Made by a program: the position numbers and the translations under genes
DNA from: Amycolatopsis mongoliensis
GTDB taxonomy: Bacteria; Actinomycetota; Actinomycetes; Mycobacteriales; Pseudonocardiaceae
Direction of reading: 5' to 3'
DNA: 64,000 nt
Assembly: GCF_030285665.1 (NCBI RefSeq)
Contig: NZ_CP127295.1
Span: 4,340,001 to 4,404,000, forward strand
Shown: positions 33,800 to 49,204 of the stretch, in pieces
Layout of the letters: the number at the start of each line of letters is the position of its first letter
Numbering within the stretch: the stretch's first letter is position 1
The notes under the pieces: generated by a model
Databases searched by the model: none
Told to the model about the DNA's origin: nothing
Seen by the model: the letters and a program-made list of their open reading frames with translations, nothing else

Positions 33800-34393
33800 C
33801 GAGGTAACTGTCCACAAAGGACTCTTTTGGCCGGGCGGCCAGGAGAGTAGTGCGCGCACGTCCGAAAGCGGAGCTTGCGCCCGCGCAGATCGCCGAGCGC
33901 GAGGTGGTGGGCAGGGGGCTGGCGAGCTTCGCTACGGCAGGCCCGGCGGCTGCGATACGCGAACACGGTCGCCGCGGACTTGGCCGGGTGCCTTGACTTG
34001 GCCGAGCGCGGGACGGGCAGAGGCTGGCTGGGCGCAGGGCTACCGGAAGCGCGCCGGCGCGCAGCGGCCCGACGCTGGGCTCCATCGAGAGCGAGGACTG
34101 GCCCAGGTCCGCCTCGGTGAGCAAGCAAGGTGGGGCGCGCCGAGGCGAGCCGTCGGCGCCGCGTGGGAGCAGTCCGAGATCGCCGTCCGCGCCTGGCGGA
34201 ACACCCCACTCCGGACGGTCCTAACCCGACCTCCGCCATCCGGCGGGATGCACGTCCCCTACAGCTCTCGTTACAGAGTTCACTCGTTAGGACGTTCCCA
34301 CCGCAGCGTTTCGCCTGATCACGCGGGTCGGACTGACTTTCTGTAGCGAAAACCCTCCCGATCATTGCTCCGTTGTGGAACTATTGCCCCATT
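33800..34393. other. Intergenic region without a supported gene
   Basis: Nearly 600 bp with no frame showing normal codon use, a ribosome binding site and family resemblance. The piece 33890-34240 is GC-rich with short conflicting open frames and may be decayed coding DNA. From about 34240 it becomes less GC-rich and probably holds the promoter of the peptide gene. Confidence 0.5.
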
Positions 34394-34438
34394 CGCGGGG
34401 AGAGGGCCCCGCGAGGGGGACTCACCGTCACAGGTGAG
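34394..34438 (+). promoter_or_regulatory. Two hairpins in the leader of the small peptide gene
   Basis: CGCGGGG (34394-34400) pairs with CCCCGCG (34407-34413) across a six-base loop, and CTCACC (34421-34426) pairs with GGTGAG (34433-34438) across another six-base loop. Both lie before the GGGGAGAGGAG ribosome binding region of the peptide gene. They could stabilise or regulate its mRNA. Confidence 0.55.
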
Positions 34439-34476
34439 CGGCCCCATGCAGATCCCCAGGGGAGAGGAGATCGACC

Positions 34477-34662
34477 ATGTCGACGCCCACGGACACCAAG
34501 CCTGAAGAAACCCCGGAGCCGGTCGAGAAGGCCGGCCCGGTGGTCCCGCACCCCGAGCCGGACGAGCACGGCTGGGTGCACATCGACCACCCGCCGCTCA
34601 AGGACGGCCCGGTCGTGACCCCGAACTGCGGGAACCCGTGCTACCAGGTGGTCAAGTCCTGA
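34477..34662 (+). CDS. 61-residue peptide with C-terminal Cys pair, upstream of a CHAT protease
   Basis: A short acidic, proline-rich peptide: MSTPTDTKPEETPEPVEKAG, then HPEPDEHGWVHIDHPPLKDG and a distinct C-terminus VVTPNCGNPCYQVVKS with C-G-N-P-C. It has no signal peptide or membrane helix. The ribosome binding site GAGAGGAG lies eight bases before the ATG, much stronger than most in the window, and the gene has its own leader hairpins and terminator, so abundant independent expression is likely. The next gene is a TPR-like/CHAT protease. By organisation this could be a protease substrate or a ribosomally made, modified peptide precursor; neither is established. Confidence 0.75.
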   Translation: MSTPTDTKPEETPEPVEKAGPVVPHPEPDEHGWVHIDHPPLKDGPVVTPNCGNPCYQVVKS

Positions 34663-34681
34663 GCTTCACCGATTCGTGATC

Positions 34682-34722
34682 GCCCGCCTGCCGATCTTCG
34701 CCTGGCAGGCGGGCTTCTTTCT
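34682..34722 (+). terminator. Rho-independent terminator after the peptide gene
   Basis: GCCCGCCTGCC (34682-34692) pairs perfectly with GGCAGGCGGGC (34704-34714) around an 11-base loop, followed by TTCTTTCT. It ends the peptide transcript 33 bp before the CHAT gene, which may be expressed by read-through or its own promoter. Confidence 0.9.
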
Positions 34723-34754
34723 GCGACTTGCTGTGATGTCATAGGAGTGTGCCT

Positions 34755-37364
34755 GTGACGAACCTGGACCCGACCGAAGTCATCGAGACGGTCCGCGGCC
34801 TTCAGCGACAAGCCGCCGAGGGGTCCTGCCTGAAGCACTACCGGGAGGGGGTCCGGCTGCTGCGTCGCGGCATGACGATGCTGGACTCGATCCACCCCGT
34901 CGCGCAGGAGCACCGGACCGACTGGCTGGTCACCCGGATCCGGCTCGCCAGCCTGATGGCCGCGCTGTCCTCCGAGATCAGCGGGGACCTCGCGGCGGGC
35001 TTGGCCGGCCTCGACGACGTCCGGTTGCTGATCAACGCGGTACCGGACGCAATCCTGCAAGCCGAGCTCAACGGCTCGCTCAACCACAACTACGCGGCCC
35101 GGCTGATGAGTGTCGGCCGCAACGAGGAAAGCCTGGGCTCATTCGACATCTCCGTCGCGCACCAGGAGTACCGGCTGGCGAACGGCCCGGCGCCCGAGAC
35201 GAGGATGGGGGCTTTCGTCCAGACCCTGTCGTCGCGGGCGTGGGTCCAGATCCGGCTGGGGAACGTCAGCGAGGCTCAGTCAGACCTCAACCGGTCGCTC
35301 GAGCTCGCCGAGAAGTACGAGCTCCGCACCGTCGCCGCCGACATGCGGCGCACCATGGGCATGCTCGCCCTGCGCACCGGCGACGTTCCGGAGGCTCTCC
35401 GGCTGTACGAGATGGCGGAGCGCAGCTACCGCGCGCTGGACTTGGACGTTCCGGAAGGCCTGCGCTTCGAGCAGGCGGAGGCCCTGCTGGCCGCCGGGCT
35501 CGCGGAAGAGGCCGGCGCCCACCTGGACGAGGTGCTGCCGAAGCTGTTCGCCGAACAGAGCATCACCCGGGAGGTGGCGCGTGCGGAGCTGTACCGCGCT
35601 TCCGCCGCGTTGATGACCGACGAGATCGAGCTTGCGCGGCAGATGGCCGATTCCAGCCGCCGCAAGATGCTGCGAGTCGGCTGTCAGACCTGCATCGCCA
35701 ACGCCACCTTGACCGGCTTGCAGGCCGATGCGCGCGATGCGCTCCGCGCCGGGGAAATCCCGGCCGCCCTGCCGACGCGGGCGCTCCGGCTCGCCGCGAA
35801 GATGCCGACTCCGCAGCTCGCCGACCAGGCCGCCACCGCGCGGATGCTGGCCGTTCGCCTCGACATCCGGCGCGGCAACCTCAAACGCGCCGTCGAAACC
35901 CTCCAGAAGGTTCCGCGACCGGGGCAGCTGACCCCCATCGACTACCGGATGCTGCGCCGCCTCTGCCGGGCCGAGCTGGCCGTCGCCCAGGGGAACCGGG
36001 CCAAGGCGCTCACCGAGATCCGGTCCGGGCTCACCGAGCTCGACGCCGTCCGGGACCGGATGGGTGGGCTGGACCTCGTGTCCGGTACCGCTCTGCACGG
36101 GCAGGAGCTCGCCGACCTCGCCGTCAAGCTCGTGCTCGAACGCAACGACGCCCGGCGGCTGTTCGTCTGGCTCGAACGGACCCGCGCCCAGACCTACCGC
36201 TACGAACCGCTGTCCGCCGGGACCGACCCCGAGCTCGCCGCGCGCGTGGCCGAGGTGCGGGGCCTCGGGCAGGCCATCCAGGAAGCCCAGCACGACGGCC
36301 ACCCCATCGCCGGCCTGCGGGCCAAGTACAACGAACGGCTTCGCGAGGCCCAGCGGCTCGGCTGGCACACCGGGCGCTGGGGCCGGCCGCGGCCGGTGGC
36401 CGGGCTCGGGGAGGTCGTCGCGCAGCTCGGCGAACGAGCCCTGGTCAGCTTCGCCGCTTCCGGGGACGAGCTCGTCGCCGTCGTCGTCGCCGGGGGTGAG
36501 TGCCGGCTCGTGCGGCTCGGGTCCGCCGGGGCCGCCGCCGAGTCCGCGCGCGTGCTCAACGTCGACCTCGACGCCCTCGCGCCCGACAACCTGCCCGAAC
36601 GGCTGGCCGAGGTCGTCATGGCCTCCGCGCGCAAGCAGGCCGACAAGCTCGACGCCCAGCTCATCCGGCCGCTGGCCGAGGTGTTCGGCGACCGCGAGCT
36701 GGTCATCGTCCCCACCGGGCCGCTCTACGCCGTGCCGTGGGGTGTCCTGCCCGGGCTGCGGGGGCGGCCCACCGTCGTCGCGCCGTCGGCGACCGCGTGG
36801 CTCGCCGCCGAGCTGACGAAGTTGTCGCGCGCACGCAAGATCCTGCTCGTCCGCGGTCCCGGGCTGACCGGCGCCCGCGGGGAGCTGGAGAAGCTGACCA
36901 CCCACTACCGCACCGCGACGACCATGACCGGCGCCAAGGCCACCGTGAAGTCCGTGCTGCGCGCGATGGACGGCGCCAAGCTCGCCCACTTCGCCGCGCA
37001 CGGCGCGCACGAGCCGGAAAACGCGCTGTTCTCCCGTCTCGAACTCGCCGACGGCGCCCTCTTCGGGCACGAGATGGCCGGGCTGCGGCAACCGCCGCGG
37101 CAGGTCGTGTTCGCCGCGTGCGAGCTCGCGCTCAACCGGATCCGGCCGGGCGACGAAGCCCTCGGCTTCGCCAGCGCCCTGCTCGCCAGCGGCTCCCGCA
37201 CGGTGATCGCGCCGCTGTCGCGCGTCGGCGACCTGGCCTCGGCGGCCGCGATGGACGACTACTACCGCGCGCTGGCCGTCCGGGACAGCCCCGCCCTGGC
37301 GCTGGCCGACGCGATCGCCGTCGACCCGTTCCGCCGGCCGTTCGTCTGCCTGGGCTCAGGCTGA
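34755..37364 (+). CDS. TPR-like protein with C-terminal CHAT (caspase-like) protease domain
   Basis: An 869-residue protein. Residues about 1-500 are helical repeats of TPR type (LGSFDISVAHQEYRLANGPA; VSEAQSDLNRSLELAEKYEL; VPEALRLYEMAERSYRALDL), a protein-interaction scaffold. Residues about 560-869 form a CHAT domain: LVIVPTGPLYAVPWGVLPGL, then KLAHFAAHGAHEPENALFSR with catalytic His749, QVVFAACELALNRIRPGDEA with catalytic Cys789, and SRTVIAPLSRVGD. Both catalytic residues are kept, so it should be an active cysteine peptidase. The second GTG (34755) has AGGAG at 34743-34747. It probably acts on a partner bound by the repeats; the adjoining peptide is a candidate. Confidence 0.88.
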   Translation: MTNLDPTEVIETVRGLQRQAAEGSCLKHYREGVRLLRRGMTMLDSIHPVAQEHRTDWLVTRIRLASLMAALSSEISGDLAAGLAGLDDVRLLINAVPDAILQAELNGSLNHNYAARLMSVGRNEESLGSFDISVAHQEYRLANGPAPETRMGAFVQTLSSRAWVQIRLGNVSEAQSDLNRSLELAEKYELRTVAADMRRTMGMLALRTGDVPEALRLYEMAERSYRALDLDVPEGLRFEQAEALLAAGLAEEAGAHLDEVLPKLFAEQSITREVARAELYRASAALMTDEIELARQMADSSRRKMLRVGCQTCIANATLTGLQADARDALRAGEIPAALPTRALRLAAKMPTPQLADQAATARMLAVRLDIRRGNLKRAVETLQKVPRPGQLTPIDYRMLRRLCRAELAVAQGNRAKALTEIRSGLTELDAVRDRMGGLDLVSGTALHGQELADLAVKLVLERNDARRLFVWLERTRAQTYRYEPLSAGTDPELAARVAEVRGLGQAIQEAQHDGHPIAGLRAKYNERLREAQRLGWHTGRWGRPRPVAGLGEVVAQLGERALVSFAASGDELVAVVVAGGECRLVRLGSAGAAAESARVLNVDLDALAPDNLPERLAEVVMASARKQADKLDAQLIRPLAEVFGDRELVIVPTGPLYAVPWGVLPGLRGRPTVVAPSATAWLAAELTKLSRARKILLVRGPGLTGARGELEKLTTHYRTATTMTGAKATVKSVLRAMDGAKLAHFAAHGAHEPENALFSRLELADGALFGHEMAGLRQPPRQVVFAACELALNRIRPGDEALGFASALLASGSRTVIAPLSRVGDLASAAAMDDYYRALAVRDSPALALADAIAVDPFRRPFVCLGSG

Positions 37365-38330
37365 AGACGCTGAAAACGCCGGGGGCGACCACACCAGCCG
37401 CGGGTCGGTCTGCACGAAGCTGCCGAGCAGGTGGTCGACCCGGGTCAGCACGTCGAGGTCCAGCCGGACGCCGGCGGCCTTCGCGTTCTCCGTGACCTGC
37501 TCGGGCGTGCTCGCTCCGACCACCGCGGACGCGACGGTCTCGTGCTGCAACGTCCACGCCAGCGCGAGCTGCGCCATCGTCAGACCTGCGTCGTCCGCGA
37601 CACCGCGCAGCAGCTCCACCCGCTCCAGCAGCTCCGGCATCAGCAACGGCCGCGCGTGCGCCGGCCCGGTCGCGCGCGAGCCCGCCGGGACGCGCCCCTT
37701 CCGGTACTTGCCGGTCAGCACGCCCTGCGCGAGCGGCACCGACGCGAACTGCCCGACGCCGATCCGTTCGCCCACCGGCATCACCTGCGCCTCCGGCACC
37801 CGCCACAGCATCGAGTAGTGCGGCTGGTTGGCGATGAACGGCACGTCGTAGCACGCGGCCGCCTCGTGGGCCTGCAGCAGCTGCTCGGCCGTCCACTCCG
37901 CCGTGCCGACGTACCGGATCTTCCCCTGCCGCACCAGATCCGAGAGCGCGAGGAACGTCTCGGCGACCGGTGTCCGGTAGTCGAAGCGCAGCAGCTGGTA
38001 GACGTCGACGTGGTCGGTGCGCAGCCGCCGCAGCGAGCCCTCCAGCGACGCGATCACGTGCTTGCGGCTCAGCCCGGCGTCGTTCGGCCCCGGCCCCTCG
38101 GGCCAGAACACCCCGGTGCACAGCACGAGCTCGTCGCGACGGACGCCGGTGAACGCCCCGCCGAAAGCTGCTTCCGCCGCGCCGCCGTCCCACGCCGCCG
38201 CGGTGTGGAACGTCGTGACGCCGGCGTCCAGCGCCGCGGCGACGCAGCCGGGAGCGTCGTGCGTCTGCCAGTTGCCGTAGGCGATCTCGCTCACGGCGAG
38301 CCCGCTCGTGCCGAGCCTGCGGTACTCCAC
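37356..38330 (-). CDS. Aldo-keto reductase fold protein lacking the catalytic tetrad
   Basis: A 324-residue (beta/alpha)8 protein. Overall family features are clear: YRRLGTSGLAVSEIAYGNWQ, SLEGSLRRLRTDHVDVYQLL, LVRQGKIRYVGTAEWTAEQL, QGVLTGKYRKGRVPAGSR and TVASAVVGASTPEQVTENAK, which is the NADPH-binding end. But the four catalytic positions differ: Asp to His42, Tyr to Trp47, Lys to Gly73 and His to Leu114. Normal carbonyl reduction is therefore unlikely, and it may be a binding or regulatory protein. Its last 9 bp overlap the convergent CHAT gene. It precedes nothing obvious functionally; an SDR gene lies one base upstream on the same strand. Confidence 0.85.
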   Translation of the reverse strand: MEYRRLGTSGLAVSEIAYGNWQTHDAPGCVAAALDAGVTTFHTAAAWDGGAAEAAFGGAFTGVRRDELVLCTGVFWPEGPGPNDAGLSRKHVIASLEGSLRRLRTDHVDVYQLLRFDYRTPVAETFLALSDLVRQGKIRYVGTAEWTAEQLLQAHEAAACYDVPFIANQPHYSMLWRVPEAQVMPVGERIGVGQFASVPLAQGVLTGKYRKGRVPAGSRATGPAHARPLLMPELLERVELLRGVADDAGLTMAQLALAWTLQHETVASAVVGASTPEQVTENAKAAGVRLDLDVLTRVDHLLGSFVQTDPRLVWSPPAFSASSA

Positions 38331-38331
38331 G

Positions 38332-39120
38332 TCAGCCTCCCTGGACGGCCATCTCGTCGATCCACGCGTCGACCGCGCCCGCCTTGCGCACGAACGACTC
38401 CCGCACCGAGGCGTGCGGCAGGATCAGGAACTCCTCCGTGCCGAGGCCGCGCACGACCGCCTCGGCGACGTCCTCGGGTTCGAGCAGCGGCGCGGCCGCG
38501 GCGATGGCCAGCGCGGCCGGGTGACCGGCGGCGATGCCGGGTTCGAGCAGCGCCGTCCGGACGCCGAGCGGGCACAGTGCGCTGACCCGCACCCCGCGCG
38601 GCCGGTAGGTGATCGCCAGCCACTCGGCGAGGCCGACGGCGGCGTGCTTGGTGACCGAGTACGGCGCGTCGCCGGGCGTGCCGAGCAGCCCGGCGCCCGA
38701 CGCCGTGATCAGCAGGTAGCCCTCGCCGCGCGCCAGCATCGCGGGCAGCACGACCTGCGCGGCGTGGACGTGCTGCATGACGTTGATCTCCCACGACTTC
38801 GCCCACTGCTCGTCCGCCGCGTGGACACCGGTGCCGAACGCCGCGCCCGCGTTGGCGCAGAACAGGTCCACCTCGCCGAACTCGGCGCGGGCCGCCGCGA
38901 CCAGCGTCTTCAGGTCCTTTTTGGACGTCGCGTCCGCGGTCACGGCGACGGCCCGGCCGCCCGCGGCGGCGATCTCGTCCGCCACCCGCCCGGCGCCCGC
39001 GGCGTCGACGTCGGACACAACCACCCCGGCCGCGCCCTCGGCGGCGAAGCGCCGCGCCATGGCGGCCCCGATTCCGTGTGCGGCGCCGGTCAGCACGACG
39101 ACCCGTCCGGTCAGTTCCAC
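38332..39120 (-). CDS. Short-chain dehydrogenase/reductase
   Basis: A 262-residue NAD(P)-dependent oxidoreductase. The cofactor motif VVVLTGAAHGIGAAMARRFA (TGxxxGIG) is followed by the NAG motif in LFCANAGAAFG, the active serine in LLITASGAGLLG and the YxxxK pair in PYSVTKHAAVGLAEWLA. The C-terminus is substrate-specific and not diagnostic. The GTG at 39118-39120 is preferred because CTGGAG lies five to six bases upstream; an ATG 33 bp earlier is possible. It precedes the AKR-like gene with no gap and is divergent from the polyketide operon, so it might be a tailoring enzyme. Confidence 0.88.
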   Translation of the reverse strand: MELTGRVVVLTGAAHGIGAAMARRFAAEGAAGVVVSDVDAAGAGRVADEIAAAGGRAVAVTADATSKKDLKTLVAAARAEFGEVDLFCANAGAAFGTGVHAADEQWAKSWEINVMQHVHAAQVVLPAMLARGEGYLLITASGAGLLGTPGDAPYSVTKHAAVGLAEWLAITYRPRGVRVSALCPLGVRTALLEPGIAAGHPAALAIAAAAPLLEPEDVAEAVVRGLGTEEFLILPHASVRESFVRKAGAVDAWIDEMAVQGG

Positions 39121-39336
39121 GCGGGCTCCAGGTATTCGGAGTGGAATTGTCATCCACGTGCGAAAAATGTATTTTCCGATTGCGATGCTGATGATAAAAG
39201 TGCTGGTCAGGGCGGTGATTGCAAGCTGGTCGCACTTTCGCAGCCTAGCACGAGTATTGCTTTCCGGGTGCTCGGTGCGTTATTCCTGGAATCGGTTCGG
39301 TGAAGATCACCCACCCCGCTCACAGGAGGTCCGCCG

Positions 39337-45083
<5,747 letters not shown>

Positions 45084-45087
<4 letters not shown>

Positions 45088-48000
45088 CCCAGGAGCCGGT
45101 CGCGATCGTCGGCATGGGCGTGTTCCTGCCCGGCGCGTCCACAGTGGACCAGTACTGGCGGAACCTCGCCGAAGGCGTCGACGCCGTCACCGAGATCCCG
45201 GCGCACCGCCGGGACCCGGCGTTCCACGGGCACGACGCCACCGCGCCGGACCGGACCCACGGCCGCCGCGGCGGGTTCGCCCCCGACACGCTCGCCTTCG
45301 ACCCGGTCGCCCACGGCCTCCCGCCGACGTCGCTCGAAGGCGCCGAGCCGGACCAGCTGACGGCGCTGGCCGTCGCCGTGGCCGCGGTCGACGACGCCGG
45401 TGGCCTCGGCCGGCTCGGCGACCCCGAACGCATCGGCGTCGTGCTCGGCCGCGGCGGCTACCTCTCGCCCGGGCTGCGGGGCTTCGACCAGCGCGTCCGC
45501 ACCGTCCGGCAGATCACCCGCACGGTCGGCGAGCTGATGCCCTCGGCCGGGCCGGACGTCCTCGACCGGCTGCGGGCGGCGCTGCTGGAGCCGCTCGGCG
45601 AGTTCCGGCCGGAGACCGCGGCCGGGCTCGTGCCGAACCTCGCCGCGGCCCGCGTCGCCAACCGGCTCGACCTCGGCGGCCCGGCGTACACCGTCGACGC
45701 CGCCTGCGCGTCTTCGCTGGTCGCGGTCGACCAGGCGATCGGCGAGCTGATCCGGCACCGCTGCGACGTCGTGCTGGCCGGGGGCGCGCACCAGACGCAC
45801 GACGACACGCTCTGGTCGCTGTTCACCCAGCTCGGCGCGCTGTCGCCGAGCCAGCGGATCAGCCCGCTCTCGCGCGAAGCCGACGGCATGCTCATCGGCG
45901 AGGGCACCGCGCTCGTCGTGCTCAAGCGGCTGGCCGACGCGCGGCGCGACGGCGACCGCGTGTACGCCATGATCCGCGGCAGCGGAACGTCGAGCGACGG
46001 GCGGGGAGCGAGCCTGCTCAGCCCGTCCGTCGCCGGCCAGACCCTTGCGCTGCGGCGGGCCTGGGACGGGCTCGACCCGGCGGAGATCGGCCTGCTGGAG
46101 GCCCACGGGACGGCCACGCCCGCCGGGGACGCCGCCGAGCTGACCACCGTCGCCGACGTCTTCGGCCAGGCCGAGGGGCCGCGGCCGGTGATCGGCTCGG
46201 TCAAGTCGATGATCGGGCACACGCTGCCGACGGCCGGCGTCGCCGGGCTGGTCAAGGTCGCGCTCGCCCTGCACCACGGGGTGCTGCCGCCGACGCTCAA
46301 CTGCGCCGACCCGAACCCGCTGCTCGACAAGACCCGGTTCCGGGTGCTGGCCGAGGCCGAGCCGTGGGGTGCGCTGCCGCGCGTGGCCGCGGTCAACGCG
46401 TTCGGCTTCGGCGGCGTCAACGCGCACGTCGTGCTGGCGGCCGGGGACCCGGCGCCGAAGCGGCGGGTGCGCGTCGACGAGCCGGAACGCGTGCTGCGGC
46501 TGGCCGCGGACACTCCCGGCGAACTCCTGGACCGGCTCGACCGGTCAGACCCGGGCGAGGGTCCCTGCCGGATCGGGATCGTCGGCCCGGACGAGCGCAA
46601 GCTGGCCACGGCCCGGAAGGTGCTCGCCAAGGTGGCGGCCGAGGGCCGGTCGTGGCACGGCGGCGGCGACGTCTGGTGCTCGGTCGACCCGCTGCTGCCG
46701 GCCGGGAAGATCGCGTTCGTCCATCCGGGACTGGAAGCCGGCGCCGAACCGCGCATCGACGACGTGGCCACGCACTTCGGCCTCGACCGTCCACAGTGGT
46801 CGAGCGCGAGCGTGCTCGACCGCGCGGCGAGCGTGTCGGCGACCGGGCTGGTGCTCGACGAGGCCCTGCGGCGGCTGGCGATCCGGCCGGACGCGCTCGC
46901 CGGGCACAGCGTCGGCGAGTGGACCGCGATGCAGGCGGCCGGGATGTACCGGGCGGCGCCGGACCTCCTGGAGCGGTACTGGCCCGACGGGTTCGAGCTG
47001 CCCGACGCGGACTACCTGGTGCTGGGCTGCCCGGTCGCCCGGATCGCCGAGCTGCTGCCCGCTGGCCTGGTCGTCTCGCACGAGAACGCGACGAAGCAGA
47101 CGATCGTGTGCGGTCCGCCGGATGCCGTCGCGAAGTTCGCCGAGACGTGCCGCGGTCTCGGGATCGTGGCCCGGACGCTGCCGTTCCGCTCCGGCTTCCA
47201 CACCCCGCTGATGCGGCCGCACCTCGCGCCGTTCGCCCGGCTCGCCGCGGAGCTCGACCTGCGCGAGCCCACGCTGCCGGTGTGGTCGGCGACGACCGCG
47301 CGGCCCTACCCGGCCGACCCGGACGCGGTCCGCGAGCTCTACCTCGTGCACCTGATCCGCCCGGTCCGGTTCCGGGAGCTGACCGAAGCACTGCACGACC
47401 ACGGGTTCCGCGCGTTCGTGCAGGTCGGCGCCGGGCAGCTCGGCTCGTACGTCACGGACACGCTCGGCGAGCGGCGGCACCTCGTCGTCGCGGCGGCGTC
47501 CGGCACCCGGTCCGGGCTCGCGCAGCTGCGCCGCGTCGCGACCGCGCTGTGGACCGAAGGCGGGAACCCGGACTTCGCGGCCCTGGAGCCACGGCGGATC
47601 CGGCTCACCACCGGGAATTCGCTGCTGTCCCTGGGGGAATCGGCTCGCGGCCTGCTCGGCGACCGGACCCTGCCGGAGCTGCCCGCCGGGGTGCCGGACG
47701 CGATCGTCGCCGAGTTCACGGCTCTGCTCACCGAGACCCGTCAGACGGCGGCGGACGTCGTCGCGGCGGCCGCGAACAGGCGGTCCGAGTCCACTGTGGA
47801 CGTCTCGCTCGCCGCGATGCCGTACCTGCGGGACCACCGGTTCTTCCGGCAGCGCGAAGGCTGGCCCGACGAGTCCGACTTCCGGCCGGTGGTGCCGGCG
47901 ACGACGCTGGTCGACCTCGCCTGCCGGGCCGTCGAACGCACGTGGCCGGCCGCGACGGCCGTCGCGGTGCGGGACGCCGTGTTCTCCCGGTGGCTGATCG

Positions 48001-48917
48001 CTTCCCCGGCGCAGCGGGTGCCGCTGTCGATGAGCCGCGAGGGCGACCGGGTGACCGTCGAGATCGGACCGTACGCGCTGCTGACCGTCGAGCTGGGAGC
48101 GTTCGCCCCGCCACCGCCCCCGGCCGGGGTGCCCGGACCGGAGACCACGCCCCCGCTGACCGCGGACGAGATCTACGCGCAGCGCGAGATGTTCCACGGG
48201 CCGGCGTACCGCGGCCTGGCCCGGCTCACCGGCCTCGGCGAGCAGCACATCCGCGGCGAGCTGGTCGTGCCGTCCGCGCCCGGCGGGCTGCTCGACAACG
48301 TCGGCCAGCTGCTCGGCTGCTGGCTGATGGCCACGCGCTCCGACGGCCTGCTCGCCTTCCCGCGGTCGATCGGCCGGCTCACCTGGCACGGGCCGGAACC
48401 CGCGCCCGGCACGCGGCTCGGGTGTCTCGTCCACGTCCGGCTGCCCCGGCCCGACGTGCTCGAGATGGACGCCGAGCTGGTGCGCGACGGCCGGGTGCTC
48501 GCGAGCATCGAGGGCTGGCGGGACGTCCGGTTCCCCTGCGACCGCGCGGCCCACCGCGTCTACGCCTTCCCGGACCGGCACCGGCTCGCCGAACGGCGGG
48601 ACGACGGCTCGGTCGCGGTCACCGACCGCTGGCCCACGGTCGCCGCGCGGGACATCTACGCCGGCATCTACCTCAGCGCCTCCGAACGCGCCGAGTTCGC
48701 CGCCGTCCCGCCGCGCCGGCAACGCGGCTGGCTGCTGGAGCGCATCGCCGCGAAGGACGCCGTACGGGCGCGGCTCGCCGAACCCGTCTACCCGGCGGAG
48801 ATCCGCGTCCACGACGACGGCCGGGTGTCCGGCCGCGGCCGTGAACTCCCGGACTTCGCCGTCACGGTCGAGCTGACCGGGGACACCGCCATCGCCCACC
48901 TCAGGAGCACGAAATGA
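45084..48917 (+). CDS. Second synthase subunit: KS-AT-DH with phosphopantetheinyl-transferase-like C-terminus
   Basis: A 1277-residue protein. KS (about 1-450) keeps Cys208 (VDAACASSLVAVD) and both histidines (EAHGTAT; GHTLPTAGVAGL), so it is not a chain-length-factor-type dead KS. AT (about 540-850) keeps Ser609 (AGHSVGEW) and FHTPLM but has a degenerate HPGLEAG in place of GQGSQ. A DH-like double hotdog follows (about 900-1185; MPYLRDHRFFRQ with the catalytic-type His, MFHGPAYRGL, LLDNVGQLLG). The last 85-90 residues (YLSASERAEFAAV, WLLERIAAKDAVRARL, VYPAEIRVHDDGRVSG) resemble the core of a 4'-phosphopantetheinyl transferase and could self-activate the ACPs. The GTG overlaps the previous stop (GTGA). 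Confidence 0.85.
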
Positions 48918-49204
48918 CCATCGACCACGCGTCCGCCGTCTTCGACGTCGTCGCCGAGCTGCTCACCGAGCTCGTCGGCGACGCCGAGGTGCTCGGCGTC
49001 GAGATCACCCCGGACACGACGTTCCACGAGGACCTGCAGCTGGAGAGCATCGACCTGGTGACCTTCGCGAGCATCCTGTCCGAGCACTTCGGCGCCGAGG
49101 TCAACCTCGCCGAATACCTGGCGGAGCAGGACCTCGACGACGTCATCGGGCTGACCGTCGGCGACATCGCCCGGTTCGTGGGGGAGCGCACGTGCCCACG
49201 ATGA
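48914..49204 (+). CDS. Discrete acyl carrier protein
   Basis: A 96-residue ACP. The phosphopantetheine serine is in DLQLESIDLVTFASIL; the acidic helix pattern, ITPDTTFHEDL before it and EVNLAEYLAEQDLDDVIGLT after it are typical of type II ACPs. It differs from the DSIKR-type ACP inside the first subunit, so it probably has a separate role, such as accepting or handing over the finished chain. Its ATG overlaps the stop of the second synthase subunit (ATGA), and its own stop overlaps the hydrolase start. Confidence 0.92.
   Translation: MTIDHASAVFDVVAELLTELVGDAEVLGVEITPDTTFHEDLQLESIDLVTFASILSEHFGAEVNLAEYLAEQDLDDVIGLTVGDIARFVGERTCPR

Noticed and set aside
34477..37364. FxLD-type lanthipeptide or other known RiPP class
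   Set aside because: No FxLD or other known leader motif and no lanthionine synthetase, YcaO or radical SAM gene adjoins.
48914..49204. The discrete ACP as one of a tandem PUFA ACP series
   Set aside because: Its serine context LESIDLV differs from the DSIKR type of the internal ACP, and it is a separate gene.
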